Assembly: GCF_027359375.1 (NCBI RefSeq) | Contig: NZ_CP114779.1 | Coordinates: forward strand, 1,240,001 to 1,304,000 | Reading direction: 5' to 3' | Origin: Prochlorococcus marinus str. MIT 0919 | GTDB lineage: Bacteria; Cyanobacteriota; Cyanobacteriia; PCC-6307; Cyanobiaceae | Length of the DNA: 64,000 nt | Shown: piece after piece, positions 46,681-55,755 of the stretch | Position numbering within the stretch: position 1 is the first letter of the stretch | Layout of the letters: every line of letters starts with the position of its first letter | Notes under the pieces: generated by a model | The model's input: the letters and a program-made list of their open reading frames with translations, nothing else | Databases searched by the model: none | What the model was told of the DNA's origin: nothing | Position numbers and translations under genes: made by a program

Positions 46681-47385
46681 ATGAGTGAGTGGTGGCAATG
46701 GCTCCCTAAAAAGGATGCTGATTCGTTTGGGTTTGCTGTTGTAGGCATAGGACGTTTTGGAAGTGCTGTATGTCGTGAGCTAATTAGAAATGGCGCGGAT
46801 GTACTGGCGGTTGATTCTTCTGAGAAAGCTATTGAGGAATTACGTCAATTAGAACCTTCTATAGAGGCAAGAGTAGTTGATTCAACTGATGAAGAATCTA
46901 TGAAAGAAGCTGGTGTTCTTGAAATGGGAACAGTAGTAGTAGGGATTAGTGAGCCAATTGAAGCAAGCATTACTACTACCCTGATTGCGAAAGATACTGA
47001 GGGAAGTCGTGTACAGCAAGTAATTGCAAGAGCAACTAGTGACTTACATGAGAAAATGCTCAAGCGTGTTGGTGCCGATAGAGTAGTTTTTCCTTCCAGA
47101 ATGCAGGGAGAGCGTTTAGGGCTTGAGCTTGTTCGACCTAATTTGATAGAAAGATTAGAATTAGATAATCAGACAGGAATTGATGAAATTAAAGTCCCTA
47201 CATCTTTTGTAGGTAGCTCTTTAAGAGATCTGAATCTTCGTAAAAATTACCTTGTAAATGTTTTAGCGGCAGGTCCTGCAGAACGTTTAACCGTAAATCC
47301 ACCGGCAAAATATATTTTAGAAGAAGACCATGTACTAGTAGTCATGGGCTTGATGGAGGACTTGCAAAAATTACCTGAAACATAG
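46681..47385 (+). CDS. ktrA: Potassium channel regulator (TrkA/KtrA type)
   Basis: 234 residues with one RCK_N ([15 protein letters not shown], Rossmann glycines) and one RCK_C domain (about 155-230, [16 protein letters not shown]). This is the cytoplasmic nucleotide-binding ring subunit of a Ktr system, distinct from full-length TrkA, which has two of each. Confidence 0.93.
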   Translation: MSEWWQWLPKKDADSFGFAVVGIGRFGSAVCRELIRNGADVLAVDSSEKAIEELRQLEPSIEARVVDSTDEESMKEAGVLEMGTVVVGISEPIEASITTTLIAKDTEGSRVQQVIARATSDLHEKMLKRVGADRVVFPSRMQGERLGLELVRPNLIERLELDNQTGIDEIKVPTSFVGSSLRDLNLRKNYLVNVLAAGPAERLTVNPPAKYILEEDHVLVVMGLMEDLQKLPET

Positions 47386-47387
47386 AT

Positions 47388-48527
47388 ATGTATGTTTTGG
47401 GTTTAATGAGTGGTACCAGCGCAGATGGCGTGGATGCTTCTTTGGTTGAATTTAAAGGTAATCCATACCGTCCTAAATGGAGATTAGTAAATTCAACTTA
47501 TACGCCATATTCTTTGAATTTACGAGAAGAGATTATTAATTGTGGTCAAGGGCTCAAATTGAATAGTCAACGCTGGCTAGAGCTTGCAGAATCCATTACG
47601 GAATTTCATGCTCTAGCAGCTAGAACTTGTGATCCGAAGGGTAAAGCAGTAATAGTTGGAGGTCATGGTCAAACGGTTTTTCATAGACCTCCTTGTTCTT
47701 CTAAGAGAGGAGCAAGTTTGCAATTGTTGCAGGCGCCTTTATTAGCAACTTTGCTACACAAGCCAGTTATTTATGATTTTAGAGCTAAAGATTTGGCCTT
47801 GGGTGGTGAAGGAGCTCCTTTGGTTCCCCTTGCTGATAAGGCCTTGCTTGGAAGAGGATTGGGCTGGCGTGGAGTCTTAAATATAGGAGGCATTGCAAAT
47901 ATTTCTTTAATCCCTCCACGATTTGGTCCAGATAGAGATTTTCCTGTTTTGGGTTGGGACTGTGGTCCAGGAAATACTCTTATTGATCTGGCTGTGCAGA
48001 CTGTTTGCAGGGGCAAATTAACCTTCGACTGTAATGGTTTGATTGCTTCAAAGGGGTCTCCAGATTTATACCTTATTGAGAAATGGCTGGAAGAACCTTT
48101 TTTTAAAAAAATACCACCAAAATCCACTGGGAGAGAGACATTCGGTTTAGAGGATTTAGATAGACGTTTGACTGAGATGAGTCAAATGACCTCTAATGAT
48201 TTAATAGCTACCTTAACGGTTTTTTCTGCCTGCGTAATAGCACAAGATTTGAGGAGTTTATATAACACCAAATCTATTCTTCCTATTGAGCTTTTTGTTG
48301 CGGGTGGAGGGGCAAAAAACCCTTTTTTAATGCGAGAAATTGCTTCAAGATGCCATGGGATTAAAGTGCAAACTATTGATTTAATAGGAATTCCAGTTGT
48401 AGCTAGAGAGGCAATAGCTTTTGCACTTTTGGCATGGTGGAATGTTTTAAATACACCAGGCTCTTCTAGCTTGACAACAGGTGTTTCTAGACCAGTAGTA
48501 CTTGGGACTAAAGCGACTCCAAATTAA
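47388..48527 (+). CDS. anmK: Anhydro-N-acetylmuramic acid kinase
   Basis: 379 residues. Phosphorylates and hydrolyses 1,6-anhydro-MurNAc from peptidoglycan turnover. [18 protein letters not shown] (phosphate loop), [24 protein letters not shown] and [12 protein letters not shown] are visible. It starts two bases after the ktrA stop, so it is the last gene of that plus-strand operon. Confidence 0.93.
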   Translation: MYVLGLMSGTSADGVDASLVEFKGNPYRPKWRLVNSTYTPYSLNLREEIINCGQGLKLNSQRWLELAESITEFHALAARTCDPKGKAVIVGGHGQTVFHRPPCSSKRGASLQLLQAPLLATLLHKPVIYDFRAKDLALGGEGAPLVPLADKALLGRGLGWRGVLNIGGIANISLIPPRFGPDRDFPVLGWDCGPGNTLIDLAVQTVCRGKLTFDCNGLIASKGSPDLYLIEKWLEEPFFKKIPPKSTGRETFGLEDLDRRLTEMSQMTSNDLIATLTVFSACVIAQDLRSLYNTKSILPIELFVAGGGAKNPFLMREIASRCHGIKVQTIDLIGIPVVAREAIAFALLAWWNVLNTPGSSSLTTGVSRPVVLGTKATPN

Positions 48528-48535
48528 ATAAATTC

Positions 48536-48841
48536 TTAGTTTCCAGGTCTTAAAAGTTTAAATCTGCGAGGAGCGCCTCTGAGTCTTCTTGTTTGTTGAG
48601 CTTCTAATGCAGAGATAAATTGTTCTCTGTTTTTGATCGAAGAGTCTTCATTAGTGCCTCTCAAGGCAGATGAATCAAGACGTTGTATTCCTTCTTGAAT
48701 TAAAACCTTTGCCATATTGCTTACGGTCCTTGATTCTCTGGCGGCTAAGAAATGTAATTTTTCGCACAATTCTTCAGTTAGGACAACTTGAATCCTTGGA
48801 GATTTTGGTTTGCCATTTGATGAGTTTTGACGGGTAGCCAT
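48536..48841 (-). CDS. Ribbon-helix-helix (CopG-like) DNA-binding protein
   Basis: 101 residues. A beta strand PRIQVVLTEELCEKLHFLAA followed by a helix SRTVSNMAKVLIQEGIQRL gives the RHH fold of CopG/Arc regulators. The C-terminal half is basic (RRLRGAPRRFKLLRPGN). Palindromic sequences just upstream (48870-48899) are candidate operators. No toxin-like partner gene is adjacent, so an antitoxin role is not supported. Confidence 0.75.
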   Translation of the reverse strand: MATRQNSSNGKPKSPRIQVVLTEELCEKLHFLAARESRTVSNMAKVLIQEGIQRLDSSALRGTNEDSSIKNREQFISALEAQQTRRLRGAPRRFKLLRPGN

Positions 48842-48869
48842 GACTCAGCAAAACTAACGGTTAATAAAT

Positions 48870-48899
48870 AGTGTACACTGGTGTGCAAGGATAGTATCC
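48870..48899. promoter_or_regulatory. Two palindromes upstream of the RHH gene
   Basis: AGTGTACACT (48870-48879) is a perfect 10-base palindrome and GGATA-G-TATCC (48889-48899) a second one. They start 28 bases upstream of the RHH start. RHH regulators often bind such short palindromes in their own promoters. Confidence 0.4.
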
Positions 48900-49015
48900 A
48901 CGAGTATGATTTTGCTAACCACTTTCAAAAATCATTTTGAGTCATCCTTGCCGGTGACAAGTTATTTCTCAACTTATTAGTTGATTTCCTAGTTCAGTTA
49001 GTCAAAGGATTTTCA

Positions 49016-49381
49016 ATGTCTAAACCAATTCTTCCTAAAGCACCTTCTCGCAGGTCCCCTCGCCCCTCTAAATCCATTGAAGGCAAAGTTGTTCCTAAAG
49101 TGAAAACCAACAGGAAACGACAGAGTGCGAAGGAGAATAGTGATGTATTGGTCTCAGCAGTCATTAGCTCCTATTTACTTACTCATTTGCACCATGTTTT
49201 GCAAAGGGCTGAATTGGTTGCTAGTCAAGAAGGTAGAGGTGTTCAAGCAGCTAACTTTGCTCAATTGAGGAAGGTACTTTGCATGGATGCCAGAAGTATG
49301 CAAGATGCTTCTGCCTTAGGTTTTGCAGATGGTGACTTAGATAAATTTCATGATTCAAATTTTGGGTCAAAAGTTGCTTAA
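49016..49381 (+). CDS. Hypothetical protein, 121 residues, basic N-terminus
   Basis: A Lys/Arg/Pro/Ser-rich N-terminal tail (1-45) followed by a helical domain VLVSAVISSYLLTHLHHVLQ and AQLRKVLCMDARSMQDA. No family recognised. It lies 33 bases upstream of the Nif11-like gene, both on the plus strand. Confidence 0.6.
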   Translation: MSKPILPKAPSRRSPRPSKSIEGKVVPKVKTNRKRQSAKENSDVLVSAVISSYLLTHLHHVLQRAELVASQEGRGVQAANFAQLRKVLCMDARSMQDASALGFADGDLDKFHDSNFGSKVA

Positions 49382-49414
49382 TTGAATAGGGTTAATGTAG
49401 ATACATTGATTTTC

Positions 49415-49645
49415 ATGAGCAGCAATGCGGCGAAGCTCTATCACAAAATTGAAGCAGACGCTTCATATACAAAGATGCTTTTTCGCCAGGCTCTTCAAGA
49501 TCCACAAGGAGCCTTGAAGTCAATTTGTGATATAGGAGAACAAATAGGGCTTCCTGTGACGAAGGAAGAAGTAAAAGAATATCTTTCTACCTTGGATGAT
49601 TCAGATACAAAGCAATGGCTGATAAAAGCTAGAGGAGGGTTGTGA
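49415..49645 (+). CDS. Nif11-like small protein ending in Gly-Gly-Leu
   Basis: 76 residues from ATG 49415. The segment AKLYHKIEADASYTKMLFRQ and the ICDIGEQIGLPVTKEE stretch match the helical Nif11 domain, seen both in nitrogen-fixation-associated proteins and as the leader of some lanthipeptide precursors (prochlorosins). The protein stops three residues after a double glycine (ARGGL), where a leader would normally be cut, so no core peptide follows. It could be an orphan leader or simply a short Nif11 protein. Confidence 0.5.
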   Translation: MSSNAAKLYHKIEADASYTKMLFRQALQDPQGALKSICDIGEQIGLPVTKEEVKEYLSTLDDSDTKQWLIKARGGL

Positions 49646-49648
49646 ATT

Positions 49649-49816
49649 TTAATTCTTGGTAGATGGTTTAGGTTCAAGTTTCTGAATTAAAGGAGCTTCG
49701 GTCGCTTCTCTTCTGTCATAACCACCCCCACCTGCCAATGTCCAAAAGAACCAATAGCTTGGTATCGCTAATGCAGCAGCCAAGAAAATGGCAGTAATTT
49801 GTTCCAGTCTTATCAT
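49649..49816 (-). CDS. Small single-helix membrane protein
   Basis: From ATG 49816, 55 residues: MIRLEQITAIFLAAALAIPS begins a hydrophobic helix running to about residue 28, followed by a Gly-rich and charged tail. A longer frame from 49885 exists but its extra residues look like leader. It converges with the Nif11-like gene, three bases apart. Function unknown. Confidence 0.55.
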   Translation of the reverse strand: MIRLEQITAIFLAAALAIPSYWFFWTLAGGGGYDRREATEAPLIQKLEPKPSTKN

Positions 49817-49899
49817 TTCTGAAGATCCGGAATGATTAATATGAGACTCTTGTTTGTTATCAATTCTAGAACTATACCCATGCATGAGGTTTGCTCATA

Positions 49900-51621
49900 G
49901 TGATAAGACTAGAGAGAGTTAGCAAAATTTATTCCACTGGGGAAGTTCTTAAAGACGTTACTTGGGAAATCAAGTCTGGGCAAAGGGTTGGCCTTGTCGG
50001 TGTAAATGGTGCTGGTAAATCAACTCAATTGAGAATCATTGCTGGTTTAGAAGAACCGTCCGCTGGAGAAATTGTTAAACAAGGAGAACCAGCTATTGCA
50101 TATTTACAACAAGAATTTGATGTTGACCCTTCTAGAACTGTTAGGGAAGAATTATTTCAGGCTTTTTCGGAAGCATCATTGGTTTTAAATCAAAAAATCG
50201 AAGTCGAGCATTCATTAGAATCGCCGAAAGCTATTAATGACTCTATTTATTTAGGTCAACTAGTTAAAGAGTTGGGTGCTCTTCAAGCACGATTTGAGGC
50301 GGTACATGGTTATGAACTTGAAGCAAAGATTGATAAGTTGTTACCAACTATAGGTTTTCGAATTGATGAGGGGAATCAATTAGTTGGTAATTTTTCTGGT
50401 GGATGGCAAATGAGAATAGCGTTAGGTAAAATACTTTTACAAGAACCAGATCTATTATTATTAGATGAGCCTACGAATCATTTAGATTTAGATACAATCG
50501 AATGGCTAGAAAATTATTTATTGCAGCAGAACTCTGCCATGATAATTATTAGTCATGATAGAAGATTTTTAGATAAAATTTGTACAAATATAGTTCATAC
50601 TGAAAATGGTAAATCGAAGTTTTATATTGGAAATTATACTAAATATCTTGAGCAGAAATCGTTTGAAGAGGAATCTTTAAAAGCAGCTTTTGATCGTCAA
50701 CAGAAAGACTTAGATGTACAAAAAGCTTATATAGATCGCTTTAGGGCAAGTGCTACTAGAAGTACGCAAGCTAAAAGTCGTGAGAAGATGATTAGTAAAA
50801 TTGATCGAATAGAATTGCCAGTTAGTCAATTGGCTCAGCCAAAGTTTTCTTTTTCTAATGCACCTCGCTCAGGTAAGCATATAGCTAGTGCAAAAGATAT
50901 ATCACTTACTTATGAAGATAAAATTATTTTTTTAGGAGCAAATCTTGAGATTGTATCGGGGGATCGTATCGCAATAATGGGTCCTAATGGATCTGGTAAA
51001 TCTACTTTTCTTAGGTTATTGATGGGGATGGAAAAGCCTGAAGATGGCGAAATTAATATAGGTAAATATAATGTTTTAATTAGTTATTTTGAGCAGAATC
51101 AATCTGAAGCTCTTGATTTAAATAAGACAGTTATTGAAACTATATACGAAGCGGCACCGGAATGGCCTCAACGAAAAGTCCGTTCATTATTAGGAAATTT
51201 TGGCTTTACAAAAGATGAAGTATTTAAAAATGTATCTGATTTAAGCGGGGGGGAGAAGGCTCGTCTTGCCTTGGCTTTGATTATAGTGAACCCATGCAAT
51301 TTTTTATTGCTTGATGAGCCTACCAATCACTTAGATATACCTGCAAAAGAAATGCTAGAAGAAGCAATTAATGATTTTAGTGGCTCTGTAATTATCGTAT
51401 CTCACGATAGATATTTTATTTCTAAAGTTGCTAATAAAATTATTGAAATAAGGGATGGCCAGATGTTTCTTTATTTAGGAAATTATGACTATTATAAAGG
51501 TAAAAAATTAGAAGAAGAGAAGAATAAACAAGAGGAGATAGAGCTGGCAAAAAAAGAAGCAAGGCGTTTGGCTAATCGTGACCGTCAAAGGAAAAGAAAG
51601 ATAAAGACAAAAAAATCATAA
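49900..51621 (+). CDS. ABC-F family ATPase
   Basis: 573-residue soluble twin-ABC protein (EttA/Uup/YdiF group) that acts on ribosomes or DNA repair. Two Walker A motifs (GVNGAGKST, GPNGSGKST), two signatures (FSGGWQMRIALG, LSGGEKARLALA) and a long linker (about 235-310) are present, and a C-terminal Lys/Glu-rich coiled coil is seen as in Uup. I prefer GTG 49900 over the upstream TTG because it gives the normal MIRLERVSK start. Confidence 0.9.
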   Translation: MIRLERVSKIYSTGEVLKDVTWEIKSGQRVGLVGVNGAGKSTQLRIIAGLEEPSAGEIVKQGEPAIAYLQQEFDVDPSRTVREELFQAFSEASLVLNQKIEVEHSLESPKAINDSIYLGQLVKELGALQARFEAVHGYELEAKIDKLLPTIGFRIDEGNQLVGNFSGGWQMRIALGKILLQEPDLLLLDEPTNHLDLDTIEWLENYLLQQNSAMIIISHDRRFLDKICTNIVHTENGKSKFYIGNYTKYLEQKSFEEESLKAAFDRQQKDLDVQKAYIDRFRASATRSTQAKSREKMISKIDRIELPVSQLAQPKFSFSNAPRSGKHIASAKDISLTYEDKIIFLGANLEIVSGDRIAIMGPNGSGKSTFLRLLMGMEKPEDGEINIGKYNVLISYFEQNQSEALDLNKTVIETIYEAAPEWPQRKVRSLLGNFGFTKDEVFKNVSDLSGGEKARLALALIIVNPCNFLLLDEPTNHLDIPAKEMLEEAINDFSGSVIIVSHDRYFISKVANKIIEIRDGQMFLYLGNYDYYKGKKLEEEKNKQEEIELAKKEARRLANRDRQRKRKIKTKKS

Positions 51622-51632
51622 TACTCTTACAA

Positions 51633-52769
51633 TTAATTGATTTCGAATAAACTCATGTCAATGGGTCTAACTAGTATTTTTATATTCTTACCATTTCTAA
51701 ATATCTTAAATGTAACTCTTTTTTCAATACCATTATTGCTGATTTCGTTGATCACCTCTTCAGCATTATTAACCATGAGACCATTTATCGAAATTACGAT
51801 ATCATTTAATTTAAAACCAGCTTTTTCTGCAGGACTATTCGGTATCACTCTAGCAACTCTAACTCCTGCATTAAATTTTTTTTCATTTTTAGATTGGACG
51901 TTAGAAAGATTAATACCAATCATTGGGTGTATTGCTTTACCAGTATTTATTAACTGGTTTGCAATTTCTATAGCTTGATTAATAGGTATTGCAAATCCTA
52001 ATCCAGCTCCTGGACCTGTTCTCACGAGTGTGTTAATACCTATTACTTCTCCAGCGGAATTAAGTAATGGCCCTCCAGAGTTCCCAGGATTAATTGCTGC
52101 ATCAGTTTGAATTAACTTCAACCTTTTATCAGAAATACCCAATTGAGAAACATTTCTATTTAAGTTACTAATAATACCTAGAGTAACTGTTTTTTCTAAA
52201 CCGAAAGGGTTGCCTACTGCAATTGCCCAATCACCTACAACAAGTTTGTCTGAATTACCTAAAAGTGCTATAGGCCATGGCCCCTTGCCTTGAATGCGAA
52301 CCACTGCTAGATCAGTTAGATAATCTTGGCCAATAATCTCCGCTGGAAATCTTTTGCCATCTGATAATCCAATAATCAATTTGTCAGTATTTTCAACCAC
52401 ATGTGCATTAGTTAATACCAAACCATCTTCTGAAAAAATGACCCCACTTCCTTGGCTTTTCTGAACATGGTGCTTAGGAGATTGGCTATTTGGAGGGTTG
52501 AAAAATTTCTCAAGATTAGGGTCCACAAAGAAATTTTTGGGAAAGATGTACTGTCTTACTGTTATTTTGCGTTGAGTTTCAATGGTGACGACGGCAGGAC
52601 CACTTTGATTAACCGCTTCTGTCACAAATGATTTTCCTGGGACTAAGCTTCTTGAACTTTCTGTCAGATAAGGGCTATGGAGATTTGGAGATGATTTAAC
52701 GTAATAAGCTGATATGCCCAGTAATAATCCACATAATCCAGAGTTATAAATTAATTGGGCTATTTTCAT
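51633..52769 (-). CDS. HtrA/Deg-type serine protease
   Basis: 378 residues. The N-terminal hydrophobic segment (4-24) is a signal or membrane anchor. The triad is visible as H in TNAHVV, D in LTDLAVVRI and S in NPGNSGGPL. One PDZ domain is at the C-terminus (about 285-370, GVRVARVIPNSPAEKAGF). Envelope protein quality control. Confidence 0.93.
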   Translation of the reverse strand: MKIAQLIYNSGLCGLLLGISAYYVKSSPNLHSPYLTESSRSLVPGKSFVTEAVNQSGPAVVTIETQRKITVRQYIFPKNFFVDPNLEKFFNPPNSQSPKHHVQKSQGSGVIFSEDGLVLTNAHVVENTDKLIIGLSDGKRFPAEIIGQDYLTDLAVVRIQGKGPWPIALLGNSDKLVVGDWAIAVGNPFGLEKTVTLGIISNLNRNVSQLGISDKRLKLIQTDAAINPGNSGGPLLNSAGEVIGINTLVRTGPGAGLGFAIPINQAIEIANQLINTGKAIHPMIGINLSNVQSKNEKKFNAGVRVARVIPNSPAEKAGFKLNDIVISINGLMVNNAEEVINEISNNGIEKRVTFKIFRNGKNIKILVRPIDMSLFEIN

Positions 52770-52995
52770 TATCTTTGGGTTGAAATTCTTTCTTTGGCCA
52801 ATTCAGATGAGATCATCAATTACTAATTAATTTTGAAGCTTAAATAATTTTTTTAGTTTTGTTGTATTGAATTTCTTACTTAGAAAGAACACAACTTATT
52901 TCAACCTATAGTTTTCATAATCTTATTGCCGCCATAGGGGGGTGGACTTCTTTAAGATAGCTATAGGCAACCAATCAAACCATCGATGAGTATAA

Positions 52996-53250
52996 ATGCA
53001 GAGTTATTTCTTCTCATTTTTGTATCTCGTAGCAGTACTTGTTCTTCTATGGCAAGCATTCCGAGTGATGTTCAGGAGCTTATCTAGGGTCGATGAATTA
53101 CCCAGGAAATCCCTTCATGATGGAGATGACCGTACTGGTAGATTAACTATTCATCCTGAATTGCTTAATAAAGAAGGAGAGATAACAGATGAAGACTTGC
53201 TCACAGTTCGTTTCTCTAATGACCTTGAACCTCCACAATCCTCTGAATGA
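52996..53250 (+). CDS. DUF2973 small membrane protein
   Basis: 84 residues. One hydrophobic helix (3-24), then DRTGRLTIHPELLNKEG, the hallmark of the cyanobacterial DUF2973 family. ATG start. Function unknown. Confidence 0.85.
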   Translation: MQSYFFSFLYLVAVLVLLWQAFRVMFRSLSRVDELPRKSLHDGDDRTGRLTIHPELLNKEGEITDEDLLTVRFSNDLEPPQSSE

Positions 53251-53318
53251 TTATCGTATTAGGTTATATGAGATTCTTAAATGAATAAGGTTTTCATTAA
53301 TTACACGGGGGGTTAATT

Positions 53319-53702
53319 TTGGAATCAAGAACTCGAATAGTAGTTGCTGTCCTGAAAACTGTGAAATTGCCACCACGGTTTCGGTTGAAATTATTGAAAG
53401 AAGATCCGGTACGTCTTGAATTAAGCCTGACCCCTGCATATGGCAAGGAGCCTATTCAGGTCGGTTTGGTTGAGTCTCTTGATTTAGTTGCTCGTCGCGA
53501 TAGAGAAGGGCGTATCCCTAGAGATCTGCAAGGGACATGGGATTGGACTGTTCGCCATGAGAAAGTTAGTACAGGAGGTTGGAACCCTTTTCTTAAAGAG
53601 GCTCTACAGACTATGTTTGAGACTGGTTTGCCTGCAATTATTTATGAGGAACTCACAGGCGAGGAATATCATCCTGTTGATGGAGTTAGGCATGTCAGAT
53701 AA
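53319..53702 (+). CDS. Conserved-looking hypothetical protein, 127 residues
   Basis: No family recognised. Soluble and beta-rich, with GTWDWTVRHEKVSTGGWNPF as a striking central segment. TTG start at 53319, preceded by a GGGGGG stretch about eight bases upstream that could serve as a ribosome-binding site. It lies between DUF2973 and a short hli gene. Confidence 0.65.
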   Translation: MESRTRIVVAVLKTVKLPPRFRLKLLKEDPVRLELSLTPAYGKEPIQVGLVESLDLVARRDREGRIPRDLQGTWDWTVRHEKVSTGGWNPFLKEALQTMFETGLPAIIYEELTGEEYHPVDGVRHVR

Positions 53703-53785
53703 GAGGTTTCCAGCTTTAGAAACGATTAGACCATGATTTTTTCTGTATTGTTCGATAAAATTATCAATAAATATTTTGCAAACTA

Positions 53786-53932
53786 ATGAACCAAGATAAT
53801 TCACCTCGATATGGGTTCGTAAATTATGCAGAAATTTGGAATGGCCGCTTGGCAATGATTGGTATTTTGGTTGGTCTCAGTACAGAGCTTTTGACTGGTC
53901 AAGGAATTCTTGGTCAAATTGGTTTCGGCTGA
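53786..53932 (+). CDS. hli: Short high-light-inducible protein
   Basis: 48 residues with the chlorophyll-binding helix AEIWNGRLAMIGILVGLSTE. Short Hlis of this kind are common in picocyanobacteria. It is the second hli gene of the window, 30 kb from the first. Confidence 0.92.
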   Translation: MNQDNSPRYGFVNYAEIWNGRLAMIGILVGLSTELLTGQGILGQIGFG

Positions 53933-53966
53933 ATTTCGTGCTGACTCCTAATCATATTTTCCTAAT

Positions 53967-55121
53967 TTGGATTTAGAACCACTCCCAACTTATTCAGTTA
54001 AGGAGTTAAATCATGCAATAGGTAGCTTGATAGCAAGAGGCTTTGCGCCACGTTTTAACCTTGTAGCGACTGTCTCTAAATCTCAACTAAAGAACGGACA
54101 TCTGTGGCTAACACTTACTGATGGCGAAGCAAGCATTACGGGAGTTATTTGGGCATCTACTTTAAAGAAAGTTAGCTTTCAACCTAACGAGCAAGATGGG
54201 ATTGAAATTTTTGGGAGATTAAATTTTTGGGAAAATAGGGCAAGTTTAGTGGTTCAAGTAATTGCAATAAGACCAACACTTTCAACAGTTCTAAAGAAAT
54301 TTGAAGTAGTTCGTGATTTATTAATTAAGGAAGGATTAATAGATGAAGCAAGACGAAGAAAATTACCAAAGTATCCAAAAAATATAGCTATTTTGACAAG
54401 TGTGCCAAGTTCTGCACTCGCAGATATTTTGAGAACAGCTAAAGAAAGGTGGCCAGCTTCAAAAGTTTTTATTTTTCCTATACCTGTTCAAGGAGATGTT
54501 TCTAAAAAAATAAAGCTTGTAATTGAAAGAGTAATAAATCATCAAAAAAAATTTAAAATAGAAGCCATTGTTTTAGCAAGAGGTGGAGGCAGCAGAGAAG
54601 ATCTAATGATATTTGATGATGAAGAACTTTGTAGGTCTCTTGCAAATTTACCGGTTCCATTAATTACAGGCCTAGGCCATGAGGATGACTTAACAGTTGC
54701 TGATTTAGTGGCAGATCATCGCTCAGCAACTCCTACTGCAGCAATTGTTGATTTATTGCCAAGCCGAGAGATTGCTAAAGAGTATTGCTTACAGATTCGA
54801 AAGAGATGTGATGGTTATTTTGTTTGGGCTCTCAATAAAGAAAAACAAAAACTATTAGAACGGAAATTCCAATGGAATAAAGAATCACCCTTAAAAACTA
54901 TTAAAAGTATTAGGAAGGATTTAGATACGAGAAAACAAATTCTTAAAACTTTATCTCTAGAATCTATTCTGAAAAGAGGTTTTTGTATAATTACAAATCA
55001 ATCAGGTGAGACCATTAGGAATTGCATGAATGTTAAACTCAATGAAAAATTAACTCTTGAGTTAATGGATGGTTATATTGAAACCAAGGTTGAAGATGTT
55101 CAGCTTAATAGGAATTTGTAG
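53967..55121 (+). CDS. xseA: Exodeoxyribonuclease VII large subunit
   Basis: 384 residues. N-terminal OB fold (GHLWLTLTDGEASITGVIW) followed by the catalytic region with ILTSVPSSALADILRT, ARGGGSREDLMIFDDEEL and GLGHEDDLTVADLVADHRSATPTA. Degrades single-stranded DNA with XseB. It is shorter than E. coli XseA, with a reduced coiled coil. TTG start at 53967; the last base is shared with xseB. Confidence 0.93.
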   Translation: MDLEPLPTYSVKELNHAIGSLIARGFAPRFNLVATVSKSQLKNGHLWLTLTDGEASITGVIWASTLKKVSFQPNEQDGIEIFGRLNFWENRASLVVQVIAIRPTLSTVLKKFEVVRDLLIKEGLIDEARRRKLPKYPKNIAILTSVPSSALADILRTAKERWPASKVFIFPIPVQGDVSKKIKLVIERVINHQKKFKIEAIVLARGGGSREDLMIFDDEELCRSLANLPVPLITGLGHEDDLTVADLVADHRSATPTAAIVDLLPSREIAKEYCLQIRKRCDGYFVWALNKEKQKLLERKFQWNKESPLKTIKSIRKDLDTRKQILKTLSLESILKRGFCIITNQSGETIRNCMNVKLNEKLTLELMDGYIETKVEDVQLNRNL

Positions 55122-55420
55122 TGGCTACATCAGACGCTAATAAAAAAAATACTAAAAAGTTTAATGAAACTAAGAAATTAGATGATTACTCATTAAAACA
55201 ATTTATAAAAGAATCAAAAAGTAAAATATCTCATTTGTCTTATGAACAAGCCTTAAATGAGCTTGATATCTTATTGGAAAAAATGCAAACTTCTAATATT
55301 TTAGTAGAGGATTTAAAGAGGTCTTATATTAAAGGGAAATTATATCTGGAACATTGTGAAAAATTATTGGAAAAAGTAGAACAGGAAGTTATTGAAATTA
55401 GCGAAGAAGATTTAAATTAA
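55121..55420 (+). CDS. xseB: Exodeoxyribonuclease VII small subunit
   Basis: 99 residues. The LSYEQALNELDILLEKMQ motif is the family signature. The N-terminus is a longer Lys/Asn-rich extension than usual. GTG start overlaps the xseA stop (TAGTG), so the genes are coupled. Confidence 0.88.
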   Translation: MATSDANKKNTKKFNETKKLDDYSLKQFIKESKSKISHLSYEQALNELDILLEKMQTSNILVEDLKRSYIKGKLYLEHCEKLLEKVEQEVIEISEEDLN

Positions 55421-55752
55421 TCTGACTCTTCAGCTTCTATATCTATTGTTGCAGAGCTGGCAGGTGAATTTGTTTCTTTATTATTATCAGAAATTTCATT
55501 TACTTGCTCTGATCCACATATTGGACATTGATATAGATTTGATGGATATGTTGTTCCACATGAATTACATTGAATCATTCGAGATTTTATAACTTTCCAT
55601 CCTATCCATCCAATTATAGTTAATAATATTGGTATAAATAAACTAAGTAAAATTAAACTGCCAGCTAAATCAAAGAGAAACTTACCTGCTGGTGTAGGCA
55701 ATAGAAAAAGTAATATAATGGCTATAGGAAGCAAACCAGCTGATTTGTTCAT
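55417..55752 (-). CDS. Membrane protein with a zinc ribbon
   Basis: 111 residues. Two hydrophobic segments (about 5-20 and 28-52) precede a four-cysteine zinc ribbon, CNSCGTTYPSNLYQCPICG, and an acidic tail. It lies three bases after the BrkB-like gene on the same strand. Function unknown. Confidence 0.7.
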   Translation of the reverse strand: MNKSAGLLPIAIILLFLLPTPAGKFLFDLAGSLILLSLFIPILLTIIGWIGWKVIKSRMIQCNSCGTTYPSNLYQCPICGSEQVNEISDNNKETNSPASSATIDIEAEESD

Positions 55753-55755
55753 ATT

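Noticed and set aside
48870-48890. LexA (SOS) box upstream of the RHH gene
   Set aside because: GTACACTGGTGTGC only partly fits the cyanobacterial LexA consensus, and mismatches fall on conserved bases.
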